Assembly (NCBI GenBank): GCA_001780825.1
Contig: MFIX01000121.1
Span: forward strand, 39,196-52,773
DNA: 13,578 nucleotides
Source: Candidatus Glassbacteria bacterium RIFCSPLOWO2_12_FULL_58_11
GTDB taxonomy: Bacteria; Gemmatimonadota; Glassbacteria; GWA2-58-10
Direction of reading: 5' to 3'
The translations under genes and the position numbers were made by a program. Shown piece by piece: positions 7,701 to 13,578 of the stretch. Positions within the stretch are counted from its first letter, which is position 1. Each line of letters begins with the position of its first letter. The notes under the pieces were generated by a model. It saw nothing but the letters and a program-made list of their open reading frames with translations, was not told the origin of the DNA and made no database searches.

Positions 7701-9338
7701 AAAGTCGGGATCGTAAACGTAGCGCGAAAAATATGTACTGTCTGTCTGGCCGTTATTCAGCGTGAACGGCTGAACCGTTTGTACGCTGTCCGGCTGAGAT
7801 GTGGCCGGATTGGAACTATAGACCAGAGTGCTGTCCGAAGGGGTACTGGAAGAATCGGCATCCCAGATCGGCGCGCGGTTCTTATTGCGAACTTTGAGGG
7901 CAAAAGTATCCGCCTTTATCGTGGTCCCGTCGGAAACCATTACGACCAGGGTATCCGCTTTTTCAACACTGGCAGCCAGGTTAAAGGGGATTTGCAGGCG
8001 GATTCTAATAGAAGTCGCGGTTCCATTGCCGGACACCGTGGAAGTAGTATCGGCTAACAGCGTATCGACAGTACCGGCCCTTTTGATGAACTGATTGAAT
8101 CCGGCAATCCTGTCTGCGGAGGTGCTGCCTTTGGACACACCCAGGAGAGTGCCCCCACCCAGCATGCCGAACCCGATAATATCATTGGTTTCACCCTGGA
8201 GGCTGTCCTGGTCTTCGGCATAAACAGTTACAATAATGCTGTCACCCTCGAAAACGCTCCAGAGGGTATCCGGCTGCCCTAACAGATAATTATAGGTCTT
8301 GGTCTGCTGGATCCCCAGGGAATCTTTGCGCAGCAATGTCCGTCTGGTGAACCTGGGAGACGGATTGGGCAGCGAATCGTTAACCAGGATAAACAGGCTG
8401 TCCATGGCGCTGTTGTTGCCCCCCGTACCATCATCGACGGCTTTGAAATAAATCACGTAAAGGCTGTCCTTAAGCTCGCCCAAGGCGTATCCCACAGCCC
8501 CGGTTTCATTACCGGCGGTTGTCTCGCTGGTTGTCGTGCCGTTTGAGATATTAGCGTCAATGAACCAGAGGCCGCCATGCTGAGAATCGTCCGTTCCGCC
8601 ATCGCCCTGGACAAAACTGGGTACCCAGCGGAACTGACCCGCGGCGGTAAAGCTCGCGCCCGCCGGCTTGTTCAAAATCTCATAAGTCACATTGTTTGCG
8701 CCGTCATTGCCAGCCGTTCCGTTCCCATCCTGGCTCATGAAGTTGCGGCCTGTATAGTTGCCATCAGCCGCACCCGCATCATAGCTGGTGACCATCTTGT
8801 TGTTGGGATCGATAAAGCCGGTAATGTCGATCTCCAGAGTATCGCCTTCATTGATCGCGATAAATCCGTTGGCGCCGGTATAATTGGGATAAGAGCCATT
8901 GCCGCCGAGATCATCCGTATCGAAGCTGTTGGTCGGCCAGCCGGTAACAGGAGCAAAGGCCCCTAGAGAGGCAACGGAGGCCAGCCCATAAGCCGGGAAT
9001 GTCGAATCCGCACCATATTCAGTGCCACCGAGGGTCAGGCGGCTGCCGCTGTCATTGCCCCGAGCCTTGCGGTTCGTGTTCGGGTCTCCTCCGACTGTAT
9101 ATCCTTTGAACCCCAGATTGTTGTTGGCCCCCCTGTAGGCGAAATCGCCGCCGTAGAATACCTTGTGGTTGACGGAGTAATCGCTGTTGATCAGACTGGC
9201 GGCATTACCGTCGTCCGGAGTGACGATCTTAAAGGTCGTCGGAACCGGCGCGGTGTTCTGGGCCAGCAACAAATTGGCCCCCAGTAAGACCAGCGAAGCT
9301 GCTGCGGCGGACATCGCCATTCGGAATCGAACGAGCAT
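4800..9338 (-). CDS. Giant secreted multidomain surface protein with T9SS-type sorting domain (paralogue B, complete)
   Basis: I chose ATG 9338 (1512 residues) over the farther upstream ATG 9431. It has AAGGAGAGG 5-8 bases upstream and immediately begins a signal peptide (MLVRFRMAMSAAAASLVLL... to LLLAQ, residues 1-27). Order: an N-terminal region I do not recognise (about 28-320, Gly/Asn/Asp-rich, with 'EGDTLEIDITGFIDPN'); two or more Ig/cadherin-like domains (about 335-610; 'EGDSIIVTVYAEDQD', 'NRAPIWDAD'); an IPT/TIG-like domain (about 611-719; 'FTIYGSGFGLF'); FN3-like plus carboxypeptidase-regulatory-like cassette (about 726-959); two GLNLIGxP modules (about 979-1059 and 1079-1155); a second FN3 plus regulatory-like cassette (about 1202-1394); and the sorting domain (about 1417-1512). 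Stop is TGA at 4800-4802, followed by a terminator. It is collinear with the gene to its right and probably arose by tandem duplication. No catalytic motif is visible; an adhesin or structural surface role is inferred. Confidence 0.93.
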   Translation of the reverse strand: MLVRFRMAMSAAAASLVLLGANLLLAQNTAPVPTTFKIVTPDDGNAASLINSDYSVNHKVFYGGDFAYRGANNNLGFKGYTVGGDPNTNRKARGNDSGSRLTLGGTEYGADSTFPAYGLASVASLGAFAPVTGWPTNSFDTDDLGGNGSYPNYTGANGFIAINEGDTLEIDITGFIDPNNKMVTSYDAGAADGNYTGRNFMSQDGNGTAGNDGANNVTYEILNKPAGASFTAAGQFRWVPSFVQGDGGTDDSQHGGLWFIDANISNGTTTSETTAGNETGAVGYALGELKDSLYVIYFKAVDDGTGGNNSAMDSLFILVNDSLPNPSPRFTRRTLLRKDSLGIQQTKTYNYLLGQPDTLWSVFEGDSIIVTVYAEDQDSLQGETNDIIGFGMLGGGTLLGVSKGSTSADRIAGFNQFIKRAGTVDTLLADTTSTVSGNGTATSIRIRLQIPFNLAASVEKADTLVVMVSDGTTIKADTFALKVRNKNRAPIWDADSSSTPSDSTLVYSSNPATSQPDSVQTVQPFTLNNGQTDSTYFSRYVYDPDFLIGDSLGNPLTFTHGGNHQGTLNANTGLNVFTPNVSDTVTYSFTITASDSYTSDPKSTQQTILFRVAPAPVISKVDPASGSINHQFTIYGSGFGLFNKSGPDSSQVVFYATTNGVRLNIRANIIAWSKNQIVATVPSGVPPAKLDSTQSYLVADTILVKTAIYGGFTTFPFTVLVDSAGFENLEVVSITSTSATIRYRTNFTGADSVVLASVSDTLDIHAGGGSYSVPTFVENDNGTMTQIPATVQVFHDETAFTDGVHVIQLTDLLPSTVYRFFIGSSNGIYVADSLRNENGPYRPKKIDIATVANNSRLDAFRLHTLSSAGSSSNLFSVQGKVYYSGGAATDAAVTVRLVKSDDPADTSLPIVTTVSSDSTWVLELGNLKKSDGSSFNHAQGDYMLFDFDGAEKGFQQLQATRAASGQTQVVANAKLVPLVEFNLLLNTGLNLIGPPLKLNRGEPSTAHAFLSEISGGTPSITRYVASTATQESITRSAQGTFIGASDFSLVVNQGYFVEVSSETKVKLNGTAYTSQLGTVNFAAAGLNFISLPGMDNQLFYPWDAQSILQNVVSATEIIRFNSQLQNYETFLKNGTTFIGPNNFSFQAGEGYILRVTAATSWNPNGPTLLLASTNDGDAAGNDVPGAIVIDLAGMEDGKVSAAVVKVTDISSSAAVLSWMTGSADPGRIRLSRKDAAGELVITSAPNKLAFGMSYAQVTGLKPETEYVYRLENSSGALVQGNAEGSFTTAPIGTGMVPYSLYGRLVDTAGHPLPGMLVLIKLTRSAGNGESSYLSAISDKDGYWLVNLANLKEKGTGLVYAWQEGDKVELTVIGGAFSAVFAATVKPGSPHNIALDLQNGGQTDQNTQEKQPVSASLPKAYALAQNFPNPFNPSTTIQFSIPEGSGPVAVRLDIYNLRGQLVSTLVDRRMEPGDFRVQWTGTDGAGKQVPSGVYFYRLTTPTYKATRKMVILK
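4803..5090 (-). other. FlgD-Ig-like / type A T9SS C-terminal sorting domain of paralogue B
   Basis: The last 96 residues carry QNFPNPFNPSTTI, VRLDIYNLRGQLV, QWTGTDGAGKQVPSG, VYFYRL and the terminal TRKMVILK. This is the hallmark order of the type A Por/T9SS C-terminal sorting domain with a FlgD-Ig-like fold. In known T9SS species the domain directs passage through the outer membrane and is often removed. No T9SS machinery genes are in the window. Confidence 0.9.
5874..6404 (-). repeat. Two tandem GLNLIGxP-type modules in paralogue B
   Basis: Two similar stretches of about 80 residues follow each other. Copy 1 (6162-6404) has GLNLIGPP, SITRYV, TFIGASDFSL and QGYFVEV. Copy 2 (5874-6104) has GLNFISLP, EIIRFN, TFIGPNNFSF and EGYILRV. 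The shared pattern is GLN(L/F)I(G/S)xP, then I-x-R-aromatic, then FIG-xx-(D/N)F, then a final G-Y plus a strand. I know similar 'G(W/L)N(L/F)(I/V)SxP' segments near the ends of FCB secreted proteins but cannot name a family with certainty. Confidence 0.8.
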
Positions 9339-9343
9339 GGCAT

Positions 9344-9352
9344 CCTCTCCTT
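9344..9352 (-). promoter_or_regulatory. Ribosome binding site that decides the start of paralogue B
   Basis: The minus strand reads AAGGAGAGG then ATGCC then ATG 9338. AGGAG is 8 bases from the ATG, an ideal position. The site lies inside the longer in-frame reading frame starting at 9431, whose first 31 residues are not signal-peptide-like, so the shorter protein is preferred. Confidence 0.8.
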
Positions 9353-9403
9353 GAGAAGTGTAGTTTAATCCGTTAAACCAGACGTAATATTTCAGGATCG
9401 TGA

Positions 9404-9431
9404 ATACTATTTGCCCGATATGTTCTGCCAA
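9404..9431 (-). promoter_or_regulatory. Candidate sigma70-like promoter for paralogue B (weak)
   Basis: On the minus strand TTGGCA (9431-9426, 5 of 6 to TTGACA) is followed after 16 bases by TAGTAT (9409-9404, 4 of 6 to TATAAT). It would start a transcript near 9397 with a leader of about 60 bases. FCB bacteria often use different promoter elements, and short matches in AT-rich DNA arise by chance. Confidence 0.25.
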
Positions 9432-9875
9432 CCTTGGGCAACATATATGCCAGTATTGCCTTGCAAATGTTATCTTCTTGTATTTTAAAGAGATGCAATT
9501 TTTCCGCGGAATATTATCTCCTTTATTTTTATATTAATGGCACTTTTTACCGACATATTTTCAATTAAATTTTACTGGGATCGGCATTTTTTGCCGTATC
9601 TTCCCGGAATTTTGCCACCGATCAGAGACGGGCTGACACAGGCATGGATCGGTGATTGTTCGTGCTTCAGGCTTGCAGGCTGGCAAAGAATCCGGTTTCA
9701 ATATCCGGGTAAGCAAGCCGGCCGGTCATGTCCGGCGGGCAAGGGCCGTTCGCCCAGGTTTGTTTTGCATCGATTAACCGGACGAGCTGTAGGGCGGGGC
9801 AGAGTGATCCCGGGAACCAAGACTGGCAATTTTCTGTAGCGGGGATTCGATGAAACGTGGATTCAACATATTTGG
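9432..9875. other. Intergenic region between the two giant paralogues
   Basis: No convincing gene. The left part (about 9432-9600) is AT-rich, as expected for an upstream control region, and contains a small hairpin (CGGCA/TGCCG around five T, 9582-9596). The right part (about 9640-9840) is markedly GC-richer, with short inverted repeats such as GCCGG/CCGGC (9721-9736) and GGGC/GCCC (9737-9755). I could not match these to a known riboswitch or small RNA. The 100-codon plus-strand reading frame at 9537-9839 has no recognisable domain, no clear ribosome binding site and an unusual composition rich in Arg, Gly and Pro, so I do not call it. Confidence 0.5.
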
Positions 9876-9918
9876 AAAGAAAAAAAGCGGCCGGGACAGC
9901 AGTTGTCCCGGCCGCTTT
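9876..9918 (-). terminator. Rho-independent terminator after paralogue A
   Basis: On the minus strand AAAGCGGCCGGGACA (9918-9904) pairs perfectly with TGTCCCGGCCGCTTT (9898-9884) around a 5-base loop, then runs into TTTTCTTTC. The 15-base-pair GC-rich stem starts 29 bases after the TAA stop at 9948-9950. On the plus strand only CTTTCTGTTA follows the stem, so direction favours minus. Confidence 0.93.
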
Positions 9919-9947
9919 CTGTTACCGCCTTGCGGTGAGCTCAGGCC

Positions 9948-12900
9948 TTACTTGAGCAGTACCATCTTGCGGGTAGCCACGTAATCGCCGGCCTTGACCC
10001 GGTAGAAGTACACGCCCGAGGCGACCTTCTCATTGTTATCGTTCTCGCCGTTCCACTGGATGACATAGCGACCGGGCTGCTTGGTATCATTGACCAGGTT
10101 CCGGATCACCTGTCCGCGGACGTTGAAGACTTTGAGCTCAACCTGCACGCCGGAGGTCCTGTCTTCGGGAATATCGAAGGCAATGGTCGTGGACGGGTTG
10201 AAGGGGTTCGGGTAGTTCTGGCCCAGAGCGAAAGCCTTGGGCAGAGCGACCCTGGCCGCTTCCTTCTTGTCCGTCGAGGCCACGCCATCGGTATCCGAGA
10301 CCCGGATCACGTTCTGCGGGCTGTTGCCGCTGACCAGCGTACGGAACGAGGTCGAGGCATCACCGTAAACCGCGGTCACCTTAATCTCATCACCGGCTTT
10401 CCAGGCATAGACCGCACCGCTGCTGACCAGCTTGAGGTTGGCCAGGTTGGCGGTCCAGTAGCCTCTTTCATCGGTGAGTACCGCGATCGTGGAGCTGACC
10501 TCGTCATTACTCTTGGCGCTGAGATAGATCACCGCATCGGCCAGCGGCTGGCCGGTCTCATCGACCAGACGGCCGTACACCGTGTAAGGATCGCCGATGC
10601 CGATCTTGGCGCTCTTGAAGGTGAACGGATTACCGTTGTTATTATAGGTAATACCGTTGGAGACTATCTCATAGACGTACTCGGTCTCCGGTTTGAGACC
10701 CAGCAGCTGCAGCACGCCGACCCCGCCCTTGAGATCGCTCGCCTTGAACTGGGCCACGCTGGTTAAGCCTTCGGCGGCCTTGCCGTAGCGAACCTGGACG
10801 TTCATCGAGGTGTTGCCGACCCAGGAAATCTTGGCCGCGCTGCTGGTGATGTCAGTCAGGCGGATGTTGCGCAGCGCGCCGGTGCCGGCCGCGGCTGAGG
10901 CCTGGCTGAGATCGAGCGTCAGGGATGGCGTCACTCCGCTGATATTGTCGAACATCACGGAAGCATTGGCCATCTGCGTCGCCGTCGGGGTATTCATATC
11001 CCACTGGCTGGCCGCGGTTATATCGATGATATAGCCCTCGCTGACATCGATGGCGAAGTCGGTGCCGATGAAGGCGCTGGTAGAACCGTCGATAACCGCG
11101 GTATCATACTGCTGCGTATCCCGATTGTACCTGAAGATTTCGGTAGCGTTCGCGATATTGGACAGCATGGTCCTCGAGCTCCAGGCGTAGAACAGACTGG
11201 AGGACTGGGCCGGACGAGCGATCCAGTACAGTCCCGGAGCCGGGAACAGCTTCACCGGCAATGCGGTACCGTACACGCTTCCGCTTAAATTCAGGAAGTT
11301 CAGCTGATCGAGCGACAGGAAGTATGCATCGTAGTAATTTCCATCGCTGTCGACCAGGTTCCAATCGCTGGCGCCGATAAACTGGTTGGAGCCGCCGGCG
11401 ATGGTCTTGATGATAGTTTCCTGAGTCGCGGTCGAAGTGACGTACCGGGTGATCGACGGCGTCCCGCCGGTAATCTCCGTCAGCACCGCTTTGGCGGTCT
11501 GCGGCTCGGTGAGGAACAGGTTCACCGGGATACCGATCAGGTTCAGGCCGACTTTCAGACGGATGTCGTAATCCACCGCGGCCACGAGCAGCGTGGTCGC
11601 GCCGTTAAGGTTGACGATCTGCGGGGTTGTGGCCGCGCGGGTAGTGGTAAACTTGGTGAAACCAACATCCTTATCCGCAGCGATAGAGATAACCAGGTAA
11701 TCGCCTTGCTTGTGCTGATACAGGCGGTCGCTAACGTCCGAGGTCGTGTCGATCACGGCATTACCCAGGTTCACAACCCACGAGCTGTCGCTGCCGACAG
11801 TAGAGGTCAGGGGCAGAGTCGTATCGGCGACATTGTCCTTATCGACCACCTGCAGCGTGACCACTGCGCCGATGGCCGCCGATCCACTGGAATTGACCAC
11901 TTTACCGGCGACCGCGAAGGTCTGGCCATTGTTGTTCTGCTCCGGCAGGGTTTCCAGCAGGAAGCCCCTGATCGCGCCGTTACCCACATTGTCGCGGCTG
12001 ATCTTGGCCGGGGCGTACGGACCATTCAGATTCCGGAGCGTATCGCCGAAGAACAGCTCGTCTTTCAGGGCGATAATGAACTGGTACTTAGTCGCCGGCA
12101 CGAGGCCCTCGAGCGTGATGACATGGACCTGGTCCGTGGTCGAGGTCGAGCCTCTGAACACCTGCACCGTGGACCTGGTGTAAGTCAAGGTGTCCGCATT
12201 CGGGATCACGAAATAAGGCCAGTAATTACCGTTCGAATCCTTGAAGATATCGAAGTTCACGTTGGTTCCGGTAACATCCAGTGTGTCCTGGACAGTGGCG
12301 ACAATCACGCTGTCGCTGCCGGTGAACGCGGTCCTCCATTTGACTACGGCGGAGGTCGAAGTAATATTCGAGGACTCCATCTGGTAAATCGTAGTCGAAT
12401 CGGGCAGAGTGATCACGAAGGGATATAGTGTCGGCGAAGTGAAGACCGACGATGAAATCTCGATCGTGTCTGGGATTATCTGCTGCAAAGGAACGCTGAA
12501 CAGAGAAACCGCGGCATTCCTCGGAATAGTGACGTTGATCCGGTCCCGGCTCCAGGAGTTGACGGTCGCCCGGAGGTTCTGGGCCTGGCCGTTGCTGTCA
12601 CGCGAGCGGAAGACCACCTTGCTCAACGCCGTTGAATCGGAATCATCGAACAGGCCGAAGCCGCTGCCGAAGATCGTGATATCCTGCCCGGGATATCCGG
12701 TGAGCGGATATGTTTCCGCGACTTCCGGCTCCGGCGCTACACGCAGAGTCAGAGTAACGGTCGCGGTCTTCGGCGAGTTGGGATCCGTATCAGTGGCGCT
12801 GATCGGGAAGGTCTGGCTCAGCGTATCCAGGCTGGTCAGCAGAACTTCCAGCAGTCCGCTGGTTGTCGAGAAGAACGAGCCGAGATTGGAAGTCGTAGAA

Positions 12901-13578
12901 TAGGTCAGTCCCGGTCCGAGCGAATCGCGAACCAGCGGGTCCGGATCGTAAATGTACTGGCTGAAATACAGCGAATCAGTCACGCCGTTGGTCACCGGGA
13001 TAGGCGTAAAAGCCTCAACACTGTCCGGCTCGACAGCGGCCGGACTGAACGAGTACACCAGCGCGCTGTCGGAAGGCTTGGAGCTGGTGTCAGCATCCCA
13101 GATCGGGGGACGGTTGACGTTGGCGATCTTGAACAGCATCGTGTCGTTGACCGCGTTGGCCGACTCATCAGTCACCGATACCACCAGGCGAACTGTATCG
13201 GGCAGGTTATTTCCGAGCGTATCAGCGACATTATAACCCACCTGAATTCGCACTTTCAGTGCCCGCGGGCTTCCGCTGACCAGGACCGAGTTTGTATCCA
13301 GAGCCAGGGAATCAGTATGGCTGGACGGGCGCTTGATGAACCTGGCCCAGTTCGGCACACCGAAAGTCAAGGCCTGGTTCAGCCCGCCGCCTTGGGCGCT
13401 GTCCTGATCAGTGGCGTTGAATGTGATGACGATGCTGTCACCTTCGCTGTAGGACAACAGCGAATCCGGACTGAACTGAATGCCGGATTTCGTATAATTC
13501 ACGACTGTGCCGTTCGGCCGCACCACATTGCGGGTAGTGAACCTGGGCGGCGGATTGGCGATCGAATCGTTGACCAAG
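9948..13578 (-). CDS. Giant secreted multidomain surface protein with T9SS-type sorting domain (paralogue A, 5' end outside window)
   Basis: The frame is open from the right edge to TAA at 9948-9950, giving 1209 visible residues; the start and signal peptide lie outside. The first in-frame TTG at the edge is not a real start: it falls at 'LVNDS', matching 'LVNDS' at about residue 318 of paralogue B. From there both proteins run collinearly to the end (1209 versus 1195 residues). Visible order, counted from the edge: Ig/cadherin-like domains (about 20-280; 'EGDSIVITFNATDQD', 'NRPPIWDAD'), IPT/TIG-like (about 281-392; 'ITIFGSGFGLF'), FN3-like plus carboxypeptidase-regulatory-like cassette (about 398-636), two GLNLIGxP-type modules (about 668-757 and 775-854), second cassette (about 903-1085) and sorting domain (about 1111-1209). 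If its N-terminus also matches B, about 320 residues are missing. It is followed by a strong terminator. Likely exported by a T9SS-like system; function unknown, no catalytic motif seen. Confidence 0.93.
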   Translation of the reverse strand, partial: LVNDSIANPPPRFTTRNVVRPNGTVVNYTKSGIQFSPDSLLSYSEGDSIVITFNATDQDSAQGGGLNQALTFGVPNWARFIKRPSSHTDSLALDTNSVLVSGSPRALKVRIQVGYNVADTLGNNLPDTVRLVVSVTDESANAVNDTMLFKIANVNRPPIWDADTSSKPSDSALVYSFSPAAVEPDSVEAFTPIPVTNGVTDSLYFSQYIYDPDPLVRDSLGPGLTYSTTSNLGSFFSTTSGLLEVLLTSLDTLSQTFPISATDTDPNSPKTATVTLTLRVAPEPEVAETYPLTGYPGQDITIFGSGFGLFDDSDSTALSKVVFRSRDSNGQAQNLRATVNSWSRDRINVTIPRNAAVSLFSVPLQQIIPDTIEISSSVFTSPTLYPFVITLPDSTTIYQMESSNITSTSAVVKWRTAFTGSDSVIVATVQDTLDVTGTNVNFDIFKDSNGNYWPYFVIPNADTLTYTRSTVQVFRGSTSTTDQVHVITLEGLVPATKYQFIIALKDELFFGDTLRNLNGPYAPAKISRDNVGNGAIRGFLLETLPEQNNNGQTFAVAGKVVNSSGSAAIGAVVTLQVVDKDNVADTTLPLTSTVGSDSSWVVNLGNAVIDTTSDVSDRLYQHKQGDYLVISIAADKDVGFTKFTTTRAATTPQIVNLNGATTLLVAAVDYDIRLKVGLNLIGIPVNLFLTEPQTAKAVLTEITGGTPSITRYVTSTATQETIIKTIAGGSNQFIGASDWNLVDSDGNYYDAYFLSLDQLNFLNLSGSVYGTALPVKLFPAPGLYWIARPAQSSSLFYAWSSRTMLSNIANATEIFRYNRDTQQYDTAVIDGSTSAFIGTDFAIDVSEGYIIDITAASQWDMNTPTATQMANASVMFDNISGVTPSLTLDLSQASAAAGTGALRNIRLTDITSSAAKISWVGNTSMNVQVRYGKAAEGLTSVAQFKASDLKGGVGVLQLLGLKPETEYVYEIVSNGITYNNNGNPFTFKSAKIGIGDPYTVYGRLVDETGQPLADAVIYLSAKSNDEVSSTIAVLTDERGYWTANLANLKLVSSGAVYAWKAGDEIKVTAVYGDASTSFRTLVSGNSPQNVIRVSDTDGVASTDKKEAARVALPKAFALGQNYPNPFNPSTTIAFDIPEDRTSGVQVELKVFNVRGQVIRNLVNDTKQPGRYVIQWNGENDNNEKVASGVYFYRVKAGDYVATRKMVLLK
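9951..10247 (-). other. FlgD-Ig-like / type A T9SS C-terminal sorting domain of paralogue A
   Basis: The final 99 residues show QNYPNPFNPSTTI, VELKVFNVRGQVI, SGVYFYRV and a terminal TRKMVLLK. It aligns end to end with the tail of paralogue B, with a two-residue insertion near the first strand. It is probably the outer-membrane export signal. Confidence 0.9.
11016..11576 (-). repeat. Two tandem GLNLIGxP-type modules in paralogue A, both partly diverged
   Basis: Copy 1 (11307-11576) has GLNLIGIP, SITRYV and QFIGASDWNL, but the closing 'QGYFVEV' strand of paralogue B is replaced by a longer Asp/Tyr-rich stretch (SDGNYYDAYFLSL). Copy 2 (11016-11255) has GLYWIARP instead of GLNFISLP, then EIFRYN, AFIGTDFAI and EGYIIDI. 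The overall order and spacing match the pair in paralogue B. Confidence 0.75.

Noticed and set aside
9339..9431. N-terminal extension of paralogue B to ATG 9431.
   Set aside because: The added 31 residues are not conserved-looking, bury the ribosome binding site (9344-9352) and would place the signal peptide internally.
9579..9600. Hairpin GATCGGCA/TGCCGTATC with a T loop as a terminator.
   Set aside because: The T-run is in the loop, not after the stem, and no gene ends nearby.
9660..9780. Possible c-di-GMP (GEMM-I) or cobalamin riboswitch, suggested by GGCAAAG..CCGG-like fragments.
   Set aside because: Only short fragments match; the conserved core and stem order of either class cannot be laid out on either strand by eye.
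9537..9839. Plus-strand 100-codon reading frame between the giant genes.
   Set aside because: No ribosome binding site, no domain, atypical Arg/Gly/Pro-rich second half crossing hairpins; most likely chance.
13575..13577. TTG at the right edge as the start of paralogue A.
   Set aside because: It is only the first in-frame start-like codon at the window edge; paralogue B has about 317 further residues before the same point, including a signal peptide.
1..13578. CRISPR arrays, insertion sequences, tRNA or rRNA genes, phage genes.
   Set aside because: No regularly spaced short direct repeats, transposase-like protein, or tRNA-like cloverleaf was found; repetition in the window is at the protein-module level.

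Overview
This window reads as part of a genome of a GC-moderate, probably uncultured bacterium of the Fibrobacteres-Chlorobi-Bacteroidetes (FCB) superphylum or a related candidate phylum. The evidence is two very large secreted proteins ending in a FlgD-Ig-like, type A type IX secretion (T9SS) sorting domain ('QNFPNPFNPSTTI', 'SGVYFYR', 'TRKMV(I/L)LK'), a type I dockerin, and abundant Ig/FN3-like extracellular modules. No sequence search was possible, so the phylum is inference.

All four real genes lie on the minus strand; in transcription order they run from right to left. (A) 13578-9948 is a giant secreted multidomain protein whose 5' end lies outside the window; it ends at a strong rho-independent terminator (about 9880-9918). 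(B) 9338-4800 is a full-length paralogue of A, 1512 residues from the start preferred here; it ends at a second strong terminator (4720-4756). (C) 4419-3508 is a small secreted dockerin protein with no enzyme domain. (D) 3467 to beyond position 1 is a giant secreted protein with Ig-like modules and a seven-repeat FG-GAP/VCBS beta-propeller; its 3' end lies outside the window. C and D are 40 bases apart with no terminator between them and are probably cotranscribed. A, B and C-D look like three transcription units.

The four proteins are unified by a two-module cassette: an FN3-like domain (purple-acid-phosphatase N-terminal type) followed immediately by a carboxypeptidase-regulatory-like beta-sandwich with a 'GYW..NLANL...Y.W..GD'-like signature. 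It occurs once near the N-terminus of C and D and twice in A and B, giving six copies. A and B also each carry two copies of a 'GLNLIGxP...FIG..DF...GY' module. The likely theme is a cell-surface or extracellular protein family, with A and B exported by a T9SS-like route and C able to dock onto a cohesin encoded elsewhere. No catalytic domain is visible in any of the four.

There are no tRNA, rRNA, CRISPR, transposase or phage signals. The two intergenic stretches longer than 300 bases (about 4420-4799 and 9339-9947) hold the terminators, ribosome binding sites and at most weak promoter candidates.
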